Positions 1-7,876 of a DNA stretch of 11,064 nucleotides are shown in pieces. The stretch is from Rickettsiaceae bacterium (lineage in GTDB: Bacteria > Pseudomonadota > Alphaproteobacteria > Rickettsiales > Rickettsiaceae), in NCBI GenBank assembly GCA_021741285.1, contig JAIOYD010000026.1:1-11064 (forward strand), written 5' to 3'. Every line of letters begins with the position of its first letter. Position 1 is the first letter of the stretch. A program made the translations under genes and the position numbers. Under the pieces are notes generated by a model. It was not told the DNA's origin and did no database searches. It worked only from the letters and a program-made list of their open reading frames with translations.

Positions 1-95
1 GTTACAGAAATAGAAGAAAACGGTTCGGTTTAAGATTCAACTTAATTGCCGGAATTTATAATTTCGAGCTTTAAAGAGGTTATGCAAGAGGTCTA
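1..95 (+). mobile_element. Right end of an IS5-family insertion sequence
   Basis: The transposase stop at 72-74 is followed by GTTATGCAAGAGGTCT at 79-94. Its reverse complement, AGACCTCTTGCATAAC, resembles the terminal inverted repeats I recall for IS1031-group elements (GAGACC..TTGCAtAAC type). The other end is outside the window, so the repeat pair and the short target duplication cannot be confirmed. The exact outer boundary could be 93 to 96. The element stops about 235 bp before the 3' end of the ompW-like gene and does not interrupt it. Confidence 0.7.
3..74 (+). CDS. C-terminal end of an IS5-family transposase (gene begins left of the window)
   Basis: Frame 3 encodes 23 residues and then TAA, including the run RNRRKRFGLRFNLIA followed by GIYNFEL and the stop. 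This Arg-rich RNRRKRF..RFNLIA..YN tail is the usual C-terminus of IS5/IS1031-group DDE transposases, which are abundant in Rickettsiales. The catalytic D, D and E residues would lie upstream, so nothing can be said about activity. The stop is followed within about 5 nt by a sequence that resembles an IS terminal repeat, which is the normal gene-to-end spacing for this group and supports the call. The family assignment is recall-based; the reading frame and stop are read directly. Confidence 0.85.
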   Translation, partial: YRNRRKRFGLRFNLIAGIYNFEL

Positions 96-128
96 TTAAA
101 GAGAACACCATATATTTTAACTCACGAG

Positions 129-200
129 CCATAGAATTTCTGCCACTGCAAGAATTGCGACCAAAGATTTTAATGGTCAGTAAAAGCAGTGGAATTATGG
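129..200. repeat. Imperfect inverted repeat (long hairpin) in the gene-free strip beside the IS end
   Basis: The arms pair in order: CCAT 129-132 with ATGG 197-200, AATT 135-138 with AATT 193-196, CCACTGC 143-149 with GCAGTGG 186-192, and GACC 159-162 with GGTC 175-178, leaving a 12-nt loop. Small bulges (133-134, 139-142) and one internal loop separate the helices. The stretch 95-252 around it has no gene that I recognise; the longest open frame across it (62-205) runs on from inside the IS end and has no start or family motif. The hairpin could be a decayed palindromic repeat of the kind known in rickettsial genomes, part of a small RNA, or chance. The base pairing is seen; the interpretation is not settled. 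Confidence 0.5.
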
Positions 201-252
201 GGTAAAACTCTTAGGCTAGTTTCCGCTCTTGGCAACAACTGGTTCAACAATT

Positions 253-285
253 AAAAGTTGTACTGAAATATTCAGTACGACTTTT
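253..285. terminator. Bidirectional intrinsic terminator downstream of the ompW-like gene
   Basis: A 15-bp stem (253-267 with 271-285) closes on a 3-nt loop ATA. The core AGTTGTACTGAA pairs with TTCAGTACGACT with one G-U pair, and the base of the stem is A-run against T-run, giving a U-tract on either strand (CTTTTT on plus, CTTTTAA on minus). It lies 44 nt beyond the stop of the minus-strand ompW-like gene and is the natural terminator for it. It would also block read-through from the IS element on the plus strand. Confidence 0.8.
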
Positions 286-329
286 TGTAGAATCTGACTC
301 TAGGCTCTCCTCGGTTATAACAATTTAGA

Positions 330-1049
330 TTAGAACCTAAATCCAAACCCAGCAGAAATAACTAGAGGACTCCAATCCACTTTTGAGCGAATATCAGTTA
401 CAGCAGGGTTATTTGGCCCTAAAAAGCTCTTCTTAAATGTAACATTTGATGTTAAAAAATATTTTCTGATATCAACGGTGAATAGCGTATCGTCCTTTGA
501 TATGAAATCAACGCCTATTTGCGCTACTGGACCATAACCAGTTGAGACCTTAATAGCCTTTGAGCGTGTATACATGTATGTGCCATGAATTCCGCCACCA
601 ACGTAAGGCCTTATTGCTCCAAAAGGTGCCACATGATATTGAATAGTTCCCGCAGCAGGAACAATAATGATTTGGTTATTTTTACCAGCAACCCCTGTAC
701 CATCACCTAGAGATGCGGCTTTGCTTAAAGCTGAACTTTTAACTTTCATCATCCCTATCCCTAAAGATAGTTCGGCAGCAATGTTATCAGTAAAGAAATA
801 GGTAGTGGCCGTATCAACTCCATACCCTAACTGAACTAAAGCCCCAGGCTTCTCTTTTGTTGCAACAGAGGCTGGAAATTTTTTGGGTTTTGACGGGGTG
901 GTCAGATAAAAGCCTCGAATTTTAAACAGAAGATCACCCTCATCTTCGTAGTAATTAGCATAATAATCATCATGAGCTGCAAAAGCTATATTCACTGATG
1001 CTACAAAGGATGAAAAAACAATGACAGATATAATTCTTACTATTTTCAT
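330..1049 (-). CDS. ompW: OmpW-family outer-membrane beta-barrel protein
   Basis: This is a 239-residue secreted protein predicted to form a small outer-membrane barrel for hydrophobic or small solutes. I place the start at the ATG at 1049, since it opens directly with a lysine and then a hydrophobic signal peptide of about 24 residues ending AFA|AHDD. A longer frame to a TTG at 1085 would put 12 extra residues, KFVCI among them, before the signal and is unlikely. The family pattern includes KIRGFYLTTPS early in the mature protein, GAIRPYVGGGIHGTYMY in the middle, YGPVAQIGVDFI and TVDIRKYFL, and a C-terminal WSPLVISAGFGFRF ending in Phe, the outer-membrane assembly signal. No clear Shine-Dalgarno precedes the ATG. 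It ends before a strong hairpin terminator and is transcribed alone, divergently from the SAM importer. The alternative is a generic rickettsial surface beta-barrel protein; the OmpW call rests on recalled motifs. Confidence 0.78.
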   Translation of the reverse strand: MKIVRIISVIVFSSFVASVNIAFAAHDDYYANYYEDEGDLLFKIRGFYLTTPSKPKKFPASVATKEKPGALVQLGYGVDTATTYFFTDNIAAELSLGIGMMKVKSSALSKAASLGDGTGVAGKNNQIIIVPAAGTIQYHVAPFGAIRPYVGGGIHGTYMYTRSKAIKVSTGYGPVAQIGVDFISKDDTLFTVDIRKYFLTSNVTFKKSFLGPNNPAVTDIRSKVDWSPLVISAGFGFRF

Positions 1050-1205
1050 AATACAAACAAATTTTAAATTTTTGCTATAACCCAAGCTACCATTCTATAC
1101 TGAAACAGCTAGAAGTATCTATCATGAAAAGATGCTTTGGGCAACTGAACACCTCTATGAAATCAATAGGTGTGATTAATGCAACATCATTTTTTGAAAA
1201 ATTCC

Positions 1206-1233
1206 TTGCACTGATTCTCTGTTTTGTTATATT
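1206..1233 (+). promoter_or_regulatory. Weak candidate promoter for the SAM importer gene
   Basis: TTGCAC (1206-1211) and TATATT (1228-1233) are separated by 16 nt on the plus strand. The -10 matches five of six consensus bases and the -35 matches three. A second possible -10, TATAAT at 1286-1291, lies closer to the start codon but has no recognisable -35. In AT-rich DNA such matches are common, so this is a tentative site only. Confidence 0.3.
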
Positions 1234-1319
1234 CTGCTTCCAACTTTTTAAAATAATTAAGCGTATATAACTTAAGTTAATGCTATATAATTACATCTTT
1301 AAATACAATGGGGTTTGAA

Positions 1320-2204
1320 ATGGATACTAGACTACGTTCTTATTTTATTGGGGTTAGTTGGTTTATTCTAAGCCTGGTAAGCAGCTCTATTAATGATGTG
1401 ATTTCCAAATATATTGGTATGCGTCTTCACAGTTATGAAATTACTTTTTTTAGGTTTATGTTTGGTACTATAATCCTTTTGCCCTTTGTAATGTATTATG
1501 GAGTATCAACTTTAAAAACTTCACGGCCAATGGTACATTTTTTTAGAGGATTATTTTTATTTTTAGGAATGGCTGGGTGGACTTATGGCTTAACAATTGC
1601 CCCGGTTACTACTGGTACAGTCATCACATTTACTATTCCAATTTTTGTCCTGGTATTAGGAGTATTCTTTCTGAGCGAGAATATTATTTGGCAAAGATGG
1701 CTGGTAACAATAGTGGCATTTATTGGGCTAATAATTACCCTTGACATAAACGCCTCTGACTTTAACCCTCAAATACTAGTGTTTGTGGGAGCAGCAGTCT
1801 TATTTGCTGGTCTTGATATTATTAACAAAAAATTCGTTGTTAAAGAGAGTATGATCAGTATGCTCTTTTATTCTGCTATTGTTACTGCGACTCTAGCTTT
1901 GCCATTTGCATTACAATATTGGCTAATACCAACATTAGAAGAATTAGTTTTGTTGTTTATTTTAGGAGCGGGCGGTAGCTTAATATTATTCTTCTTATTA
2001 AAAGCCTTTTCTCTTGCAGATGCCACCGCCCTCGCGCCATATCGTTATTTCGAGCTCGTGGTTTCTGCGATAATTGCTTACATTGTATTCCACGAAATAC
2101 CTAAAGAAGCTACCATACTTGGCTCGTTAGTGGTTATACCATCAACCTTGTTTATTATTTATTCAGAGAAGAAAGAGCTAGAAAAGAGGGCAGATAAAAA
2201 ATAA
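1320..2204 (+). CDS. sam: S-adenosylmethionine uptake transporter (DMT/EamA family)
   Basis: This is a 294-residue inner-membrane carrier of the drug/metabolite transporter superfamily, two EamA halves with about ten membrane helices. It closely resembles, from memory, the SAM importer characterised in Rickettsia prowazekii (RP076): [20 protein letters not shown] near the N-terminus, [36 protein letters not shown] at the centre of the second half, and [15 protein letters not shown] near the end. Obligate intracellular rickettsiae import SAM from the host because their own synthetase is often degraded. I choose the ATG at 1320, since it gives the length and N-terminal alignment I recall for that protein and has GGGG 6 nt upstream. 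An in-frame ATG at 1308 would add four residues. The C-terminus is lysine-rich. Whether this cell retains metK cannot be judged from here. Confidence 0.88.
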   Translation: MDTRLRSYFIGVSWFILSLVSSSINDVISKYIGMRLHSYEITFFRFMFGTIILLPFVMYYGVSTLKTSRPMVHFFRGLFLFLGMAGWTYGLTIAPVTTGTVITFTIPIFVLVLGVFFLSENIIWQRWLVTIVAFIGLIITLDINASDFNPQILVFVGAAVLFAGLDIINKKFVVKESMISMLFYSAIVTATLALPFALQYWLIPTLEELVLLFILGAGGSLILFFLLKAFSLADATALAPYRYFELVVSAIIAYIVFHEIPKEATILGSLVVIPSTLFIIYSEKKELEKRADKK

Positions 2205-2233
2205 CTTCATACTCTTAAATATTAATAAAGTTG

Positions 2234-2255
2234 AAATAACATATAAATGTTATTT
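2234..2255. terminator. AT-rich hairpin after the SAM importer, possible weak terminator
   Basis: AAATAACAT (2234-2242) and ATGTTATTT (2247-2255) form a perfect 9-bp inverted repeat with a 4-nt ATAA loop, 30 nt after the sam stop. The stem has one G-C pair and the following T-run is short, so termination would be weak. It ends where the -35 of the next promoter begins, so it marks the boundary between two transcription units. Confidence 0.45.
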
Positions 2256-2283
2256 TGATGATGTAGTAAGAATAGTTTATTAT
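2255..2283 (+). promoter_or_regulatory. Promoter for the MFS transporter-putA unit
   Basis: TTGATG (2255-2260) and TATTAT (2278-2283) stand 17 nt apart. The -35 matches four of six consensus bases including TTGA, and the -10 matches five of six. Predicted initiation near 2290 leaves a leader of only about 14 nt before the ATG at 2304. Confidence 0.5.
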
Positions 2284-2303
2284 ATAAAAAATGGTAGTTG
2301 GTA

Positions 2304-3602
2304 ATGAATAAAAAGAAGTTAGTATTTACCAGCGGGGTAGCCAATACTTTTGAATGGTACGACTATGCTCTATTTGGGCATTTTGCACCGATTATTGGCG
2401 CCAAATTTTTCCCAGAAAATGATCCGAATAGCGCATTACTTCATGCATTTCTAGTATTTGCAATTGGTTATTTAATGAGGCCGCTGGGTGGTATCTTTTT
2501 TGGTATTGTGGGCGATAAATTTGGTCGAAAAATTGCTTTAAGTTCATCGATAATGTGTATGGCAATACCAACCGCCGCTATAGGTTTCTTACCAACTTAC
2601 GAAACCTGGGGAATAGTTTCAACGGGCTTGATGATTGTTGTGCGTATGTTACAAGGACTTTCAATGGGAGGCGCACTAACGGGATCAGTGTCTTTTATCA
2701 TTGAACATACAAATAAAGAAGAGAGAGGCTTTTTTGGAAGTATTTCTATGGCCAGTATTTGTGTAGGAATTTTACTTGGTTCACTCGTATCATTTATTGT
2801 AAAAACTACTTTTACCCCAGAACAATTTGACAACTGGGCATGGAGATTACCTTTTATTGTAGGAATAATTATTTACTTTGTTGGGATTTATATTAAGAAA
2901 AACACTTTAGAAACACCATTATTTATTGAAGCACAGTATCGGGGCGAAATCACAAAATCACCTCTGAGAATTGCTTTTAAAAAATATTGGTTTGATATGA
3001 TTGTTTCTATTTTTATCAACGCTACTGGGTCAATAATCTTCTATTTAGAAGCTATATATTTAATTTCCTATTTAAAATTAAATCGTGGGTTTGCTGAGGC
3101 TGATGTAAGTCACTTGGCTAATTTTTGTTACGTAATAATGATCTTTATCACTCTGTTTGCTGGTTGGTTATCTGATAAAATAGGTAGAAAAAAAATATTT
3201 GTCTTTAACTTGGTGTTTATCATCACAGCGACTCCATTCTTACTAAATGTAATTGAGAATTCCGGATTTGTTGCCGTAGCATTTGCACAAATTGTTATTG
3301 CTATTATGGCTGCAACTTATATCGGCCCTGAACCTGCGTTACAAGCTGAGTTTTATCCAACTTCCATCAGAAATACAGCTTTATCTGTTTCATATAATAC
3401 TGCTACAAGTATATTTGGTGGAACAGCACCATATGTTATTGAGTCGTTGGTACAAAATACAGGAACTATAACATCTAGTGTGTACTATATAATTGGTACT
3501 TCTATCTTGGGGTTGATAGCCTTATATTTTTATAAAGATAGATCGCTAAAAGACTATAAAGTCCGAATTAGCGAAAAAACAGGTCACCTTATAACTCTCT
3601 AA
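2304..3602 (+). CDS. proP: ProP-like MFS metabolite:H+ symporter, probable proline/betaine importer
   Basis: This is a 432-residue, 12-helix inner-membrane carrier of the major facilitator superfamily, metabolite:H+ symporter group. Seen directly: FEWYDYALFG (about 16-25) in helix 1, the first loop-2/3 motif GDKFGRK (70-76), RMLQGLSMGGA (114-124) in helix 4, ETPLF (203-207) in the central loop, and the repeat of the first motif as GWLSDKIGRKK (287-297) in the second half. These are typical of ProP and of the multiple ProP paralogues in rickettsiae, many of which have unproved substrates. The start at ATG 2304 is preferred to a TTG two codons upstream; neither has a strong ribosome-binding site. 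The stop lies 18 nt before putA on the same strand, with no terminator between, so the two are probably one operon. That neighbour favours proline as substrate, but this is inference. The long cytoplasmic C-terminal coiled coil of E. coli ProP is absent. Confidence 0.82.
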   Translation: MNKKKLVFTSGVANTFEWYDYALFGHFAPIIGAKFFPENDPNSALLHAFLVFAIGYLMRPLGGIFFGIVGDKFGRKIALSSSIMCMAIPTAAIGFLPTYETWGIVSTGLMIVVRMLQGLSMGGALTGSVSFIIEHTNKEERGFFGSISMASICVGILLGSLVSFIVKTTFTPEQFDNWAWRLPFIVGIIIYFVGIYIKKNTLETPLFIEAQYRGEITKSPLRIAFKKYWFDMIVSIFINATGSIIFYLEAIYLISYLKLNRGFAEADVSHLANFCYVIMIFITLFAGWLSDKIGRKKIFVFNLVFIITATPFLLNVIENSGFVAVAFAQIVIAIMAATYIGPEPALQAEFYPTSIRNTALSVSYNTATSIFGGTAPYVIESLVQNTGTITSSVYYIIGTSILGLIALYFYKDRSLKDYKVRISEKTGHLITL

Positions 3603-3620
3603 TATTAACATACAAATTTA

Positions 3621-6600
3621 ATGACTTCTGCAATCTTTCGAAAACAAGACACTAGTGAAAATGAATTGGTAAAAGAGCTACTGCCAATGGCTAAGCTACG
3701 TGAAGCTGAACAACAGAATGTTCTTGCTATGGGCAAAAAGTTTGTTACAAAAATAAGAGCCTCCCGTGGTTTTTCAATGGAGGAATTTCTTCAGCGCTAT
3801 AACCTTTCTAATGAAGAAGGTATTGCTGTACTAGGCCTTGCTGAGGGGCTGCTTAGGATTCCAGATTCCAAAGTAAGCGCAGAACTCATTGCAGACAAAT
3901 TATCAAACAAAAATTGGGAAGCGTTCTTATTTAAAGGAAGTAAATCCATTAAAACTATTATAGCTTCGTTTGGCCTATATTTTTCTGGAAAATTTACTGA
4001 CCTTGTTAAGTCTAAGAACACCATTTCAAAGCTTCTGGAGAGGGTTGGTCAACCAATTTTTATCAAAATATTAAAAGCAACCATTCTTGCTTTAAGCAAA
4101 GAATTCGTTTTTGCAAATGATATGCATGAAGCTTTGATAAGAAAAACTGCTTTTCCCAAAAATAAATTTGCTTTTGACTTACTTGGTGAATCAGCCAGAA
4201 CTAACAAGCAAGCTGCGACTTATTATCAGCAATATGAAGAGGCGATTAAACTTATAGCTAAAGATTTTCCTAATACTAGCGAAGAAATTGAAGATAGACC
4301 AAATCTTTCAGTAAAATTAACTGCACTGCATCCTCGGTTTGAGTTAGCAAAAATGCAAGAGCTGGAGGATGTTCTTCTGCCAAAAGTAGTTTCACTAGTT
4401 GAAAAAATGAGAGATCATAATTTAACAATAACTTTTGATGCAGAAGAAGCTTTTAGAACAGATGCATATTTATTATTCCTAACAAAGTTGATCAAACACA
4501 CCTCATTTAAAGAATTTAATGGTATAGGTTTTGTAGTTCAGGCCTATAAAACAAATAGCATGAGCACCGTGCAATATATTATTGATCTTGCTAAAGATAT
4601 GGGGAAAAAAATTTCAATAAGATTAGTAAAAGGTGCATACTGGGACTCCGAAATTAAACGCGCTCAAGAGCTGGGCCTCAAACATTATCCAGTGTTTACA
4701 GTAAAGGATTATACCGATCTGAGCTACATAGCTTGCGCACGAAAAATTTTAGAAAATACTGAGTTTATTTTTCCTCAATTTGCAACGCATAATGCACTTA
4801 CAGCCGCAACTATAATTGAGCTGGCCAAAGATAAAAATGGTGATAAGAAATTTGAGTTCCAGAAACTCTATGGTATGGGTAATGCCCTTCATAAAGAACT
4901 GCAAAACCATAGAAATGTTAGAATTTATTCACCAGTGGGAACTACTCAAGATTTACTTGCTTATCTTATGCGTAGGATGCTAGAAAATGGTGCTTCAGCA
5001 AATTTCGTGAGTAAAGTAAATTCTACTGAAATTCCAATTAATGAAATTGTATATGACGTAAGTGATAAGGTATTAGGTATGTTAGACCATGACGATAAGA
5101 TTGTTTTGCCCGAAAAAATATATCCAACCAGGAAGAATGCTATGGGATATGATTTAGGTTACAAAAGTAACTATGATTACATACAAGAGAAAGTAACAAG
5201 CTATTTTGATAAAGTACATAACATAGGCTCTATCATAGATGGCAAAGAAATAATTAGCGATAAGCATAGTAATGATGGTTTTTGTCCAGCAAAAAGCGCT
5301 CAGAAATTTTCATCAATCTCAAATGCTGTTGAGAGAGAGATCCAAACTGCTCTTCATTCTGCCAGCAGAGAATTCGAGGACTGGAGCAGACTTCCAGTTG
5401 ATAAAAGAGCCTGTATTTTAGAAAAAATTGCCGAAGCCTTTGAAGAGAATAAGTTCGAACTATATGCAATATTGATAAAAGAAGCTGGTAAATCGATTCA
5501 TGATGCAATAAATGAAGTCATCGAAGCTATCGATTTTTGTCGCTATTATGCTAATGAAGCACGGGTCATCATGACGGAGAGAAGGTTGCCAGGCGTTACT
5601 GGTGAGCGCAACACCCTAAGCATGCATGGACGCGGTGTATTTTTATGCATTAGCCCATGGAACTTTCCATTTGCAATTTTTGTTGGCCAAATTGTGGCTG
5701 CACTTGTTTCTGGTAATACAGTGCTTGCAAAGCCCTCTACGCAAACACCTGTTATTGCTAATTTTGCCACTTTGCTTATGCACAGATCTGGCGTACCAAA
5801 ATCTGTATTACAACTTGTGATCACCCCTTCATCTAACATAAGTAAAATTGTTGTGGCTGATGAGAGAATTGCAGGAGTTGTTTTTACTGGATCATGTTCT
5901 GCAGCTCAATCCATCAATTCTGTTCTTGCAGCTAGGCGCAATGGTATAGTTCCCCTCATTGCTGAAACAGGCGGACAAAACGCAATGATTGTTGATAGTT
6001 CTGCTCTTGTTGAACAAGTTACAGATGACGTGCTTACATCATCTTTTTACTCTGCTGGCCAAAGATGTTCGGCTCTTAGAATGTTGTATGTACAGGAAGA
6101 AATTTATGATGATTTGCTTGAGATGATCAAGGGCGCTACTGAATTGCTAAAAGTGGGAGATACTGCTGATTTTAGTATGGATATTGGCCCCGTGATTGAT
6201 AAGAAGGCTCAAGACGCTCTGGAACAACATATCCAAGATATGAGTACTAAAGATTTTAAAATATTTGCTCACCCACAGAATGGGACTATAAAGGATGGTT
6301 GCTATTTTTACCCGCATATCATTGAAGTAAAATCAATTAATGATATTTCTGATGAAAAATTTGGCCCAATACTTCATATCACCAAATTTAAGTCAAAGAA
6401 TTTAGACCAGGTCATTGATGAAATAAATAATTGCGGTTTCGGCTTAACCTTTGGTATTCATTCACGGGTTGAAGAAAAAATTGAATATATCAGAGCTAGA
6501 ATGAAAATAGGCAATATATATGCTAATCGTTCAATCGTTGGAGCAAAAGTAGAGTCCCAACCATTTGGCGGGCAAAATAAGTCTGGAACAGGTTTTAAAG

Positions 6601-6698
6601 CTGGAGGACCTCATTATCTACTTAGATTTATGACTGAGCGCACAACAACTGTCAACACAACCGCATTTGGTGGTAATGTCGAGCTGCTAAATGGCTAG
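3621..6698 (+). CDS. putA: Bifunctional proline dehydrogenase / L-glutamate-gamma-semialdehyde dehydrogenase PutA
   Basis: This 1025-residue enzyme oxidises proline to glutamate: an FAD-dependent dehydrogenase passes electrons to the quinone pool, and an NAD-dependent aldehyde dehydrogenase finishes the reaction through an internal channel. The proline dehydrogenase barrel spans about 170-470: SVKLTALHPRFE (K232), FDAEEAFR (D273), RLVKGAYWDSEIKRAQ (334-349), QFATHNA, and YSPVGTTQDLLAYLMRR with Y436, R451 and R452, equivalent to the E. coli active-site Tyr540, Arg555 and Arg556. The aldehyde dehydrogenase half (about 540-1020) has SPWNFP (N681), LAKPS (K704), FTGS, AETGG (catalytic-region E782) and AGQRCS (nucleophile C816). 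It ends with the usual TTTVNTTAFGGN tail. All key residues are present, so it should be active. The N-terminal ribbon-helix-helix repressor domain of long PutA proteins is absent, as in other short forms of about 1000 residues, so it would not autoregulate by DNA binding. It follows the MFS gene by 18 nt. Confidence 0.96.
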   Translation: MTSAIFRKQDTSENELVKELLPMAKLREAEQQNVLAMGKKFVTKIRASRGFSMEEFLQRYNLSNEEGIAVLGLAEGLLRIPDSKVSAELIADKLSNKNWEAFLFKGSKSIKTIIASFGLYFSGKFTDLVKSKNTISKLLERVGQPIFIKILKATILALSKEFVFANDMHEALIRKTAFPKNKFAFDLLGESARTNKQAATYYQQYEEAIKLIAKDFPNTSEEIEDRPNLSVKLTALHPRFELAKMQELEDVLLPKVVSLVEKMRDHNLTITFDAEEAFRTDAYLLFLTKLIKHTSFKEFNGIGFVVQAYKTNSMSTVQYIIDLAKDMGKKISIRLVKGAYWDSEIKRAQELGLKHYPVFTVKDYTDLSYIACARKILENTEFIFPQFATHNALTAATIIELAKDKNGDKKFEFQKLYGMGNALHKELQNHRNVRIYSPVGTTQDLLAYLMRRMLENGASANFVSKVNSTEIPINEIVYDVSDKVLGMLDHDDKIVLPEKIYPTRKNAMGYDLGYKSNYDYIQEKVTSYFDKVHNIGSIIDGKEIISDKHSNDGFCPAKSAQKFSSISNAVEREIQTALHSASREFEDWSRLPVDKRACILEKIAEAFEENKFELYAILIKEAGKSIHDAINEVIEAIDFCRYYANEARVIMTERRLPGVTGERNTLSMHGRGVFLCISPWNFPFAIFVGQIVAALVSGNTVLAKPSTQTPVIANFATLLMHRSGVPKSVLQLVITPSSNISKIVVADERIAGVVFTGSCSAAQSINSVLAARRNGIVPLIAETGGQNAMIVDSSALVEQVTDDVLTSSFYSAGQRCSALRMLYVQEEIYDDLLEMIKGATELLKVGDTADFSMDIGPVIDKKAQDALEQHIQDMSTKDFKIFAHPQNGTIKDGCYFYPHIIEVKSINDISDEKFGPILHITKFKSKNLDQVIDEINNCGFGLTFGIHSRVEEKIEYIRARMKIGNIYANRSIVGAKVESQPFGGQNKSGTGFKAGGPHYLLRFMTERTTTVNTTAFGGNVELLNG

Positions 6699-6713
6699 GC
6701 AAATCAAGTCAAT

Positions 6714-7442
6714 TTAAACTTCAATAGCAAGCAAGGAATAAATTGAAAAATAGTGAGATGTGCTGCCTCCAAGGACAAAAAGATGCCAAATTGAGTGGTT
6801 AAATGGTAATTTTTCCCAGAGATAGAATATCACTCCTACGGTATAGAATAATCCCCCAGCAATTAATAAATACATACTTCTTGTTGAAAGACTGATGAAT
6901 AATTTATCTAGTACTATCAATACTAACCACCCCATTAGCAAATAGTTTATAAAGGCTATCCTTTGCAAAATTTTATTTTTACTACATCTAAAAATACAAC
7001 TTACAATAACCAATCCCCAAATCACCGTTATCATTATCAACCCAACAGAATCTTCAATTCCTACTAGCATCAAGGGAGAATAGGTTCCAGCAATTAGGAA
7101 ATATATAGACAGGTGATCAATTCTTTTAAAAAACTGGTTAAATTTCGTATTAGAAAAGGAGTGATAGAGAGTTGATGCGAGATAGAGACCGGTTAGAGTG
7201 CTTCCAAAAATGATATAGCTCACTAGATGCAGAGATGTACCTTTAGAATTAGCTTGTTGGCAAAGAGCCACAAAACCTACTATGCTCAATAAAGCACCGG
7301 CCCCATGAGTCAGAATGTTAAGCAGTTCTTCCTTAAACCCATACTCTGAAATACGGATTTTTGGGTTATATGGCGTCATCAAATTAGTACAATTTTTATT
7401 CATGTTGCCATTGTCTGCTCTTTTCTGATTTATTGCAAGCAT
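6714..7442 (-). CDS. trhA: Hemolysin III / PAQR-family integral membrane protein (TrhA type)
   Basis: This is a seven-helix membrane protein of the PAQR/hemolysin III family, whose bacterial members are linked to membrane fluidity and whose fold carries a zinc-binding hydrolase-like site. The conserved elements are present: EELLNILTHGAGA (E38-N42-H46 region), the SxxxH element of STLYHSF (H94), RIDHLSIYFLIAGTYSP (D109, H110), and WEKLPFNHSIWHLFVLGGSTSHY with the C-terminal histidines H216, H220 and H230. The frame is 242 residues from an ATG at 7442. In-frame ATGs at 7403 and 7379 give 229 or 221 residues. The family normally has only about 15-20 residues before the first motif, so the start at 7379 is quite possible, and no candidate has a clear Shine-Dalgarno. 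It lies 21 nt after the DUF1284 gene and probably belongs to the bioY transcription unit. It converges on putA with a 15-nt gap and no evident hairpin terminator. Despite the name, cytolytic activity should not be assumed. Confidence 0.87.
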   Translation of the reverse strand: MLAINQKRADNGNMNKNCTNLMTPYNPKIRISEYGFKEELLNILTHGAGALLSIVGFVALCQQANSKGTSLHLVSYIIFGSTLTGLYLASTLYHSFSNTKFNQFFKRIDHLSIYFLIAGTYSPLMLVGIEDSVGLIMITVIWGLVIVSCIFRCSKNKILQRIAFINYLLMGWLVLIVLDKLFISLSTRSMYLLIAGGLFYTVGVIFYLWEKLPFNHSIWHLFVLGGSTSHYFSIYSLLAIEV

Positions 7443-7463
7443 TAAAAAATGGTAATGTTTTTC

Positions 7464-7876
7464 TTAAATCTGACTTATCAAATCTTCAAGAGATTGCTGA
7501 CAAACTCCATATTCTTTCCAAGAACAGCCTTGGCAAGCTATGTGAAATTTTTTAACACTCATATGTGTTTTGATTTGTTCTTTAGCTTGTTTCCAAGTAA
7601 AAACATCTCCCTTTTTAAGTGATAAAGCAGCGGCATGAGCAACATCTAATTTGCTGATCTTATCTTGTACTTTGCAAATTATTTCATCAATTTTGTTTGG
7701 ACAAGCAGAGCATATGCTGTCCATGAATGGCACTACTTCAATTTGTGTTTCTTCATCGTCGTTTAGTTGCTGAACTATTTTCTTGTAATTACGGACAAAA
7801 CCCAAGGAGTACCCTTTGCCTTGAAAACCTAGGGTACACTAAAATGATGTGGTCTAAACTTTATTGTTTCTGCCAT
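7464..7876 (-). pseudogene. DUF1284-family gene split by a one-base frameshift
   Basis: The downstream part (from 7838) reads CTLGFQGKGYS, then an intact body with paired cysteines (SICSACP, then CQGCSWKEYGVC) to a stop at 7464, the pattern of the short Cys-containing DUF1284 proteins of unknown function. The family normally begins with a RPHHxxC motif. That motif is present here but in another frame: from an ATG at 7876 the sequence reads [12 protein letters not shown] (7876-7841) and then runs into TAG. Between the HHF codons and the Cys codon there are two bases (AG, 7840-7839) where a codon is needed; one lost T in TTTATGTGT would restore HHFMC and a 137-residue protein. The ancestral ATG overlaps the last 16 nt of bioY, pointing to translational coupling. 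The surviving frame can start only at TTG 7805 or at an internal ATG and would lack the HH motif, so it is probably inactive. A sequencing or assembly error is the main alternative. Confidence 0.75.

Noticed and set aside
62..205. Open frame running from inside the IS end across the hairpin to TAA at 203-205
   Set aside because: It has no start codon of its own outside the IS end, only about 47 codons, and no recognisable motif; it is within chance length for this strip.
1050..1085. TTG-initiated N-terminal extension of the ompW-like gene
   Set aside because: It would place 12 residues ahead of a well-formed signal peptide that begins at the ATG at 1049.
6699..6713. Terminator between the convergent putA and hemolysin III genes
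   Set aside because: The 15-nt gap and its flanks form no more than a 4-bp stem, so no intrinsic terminator can be supported.
7836..7846. Programmed ribosomal frameshift in the DUF1284 gene
   Set aside because: There is no slippery heptamer, no downstream stimulatory hairpin that I can see, and simple loss of one T explains the data better.
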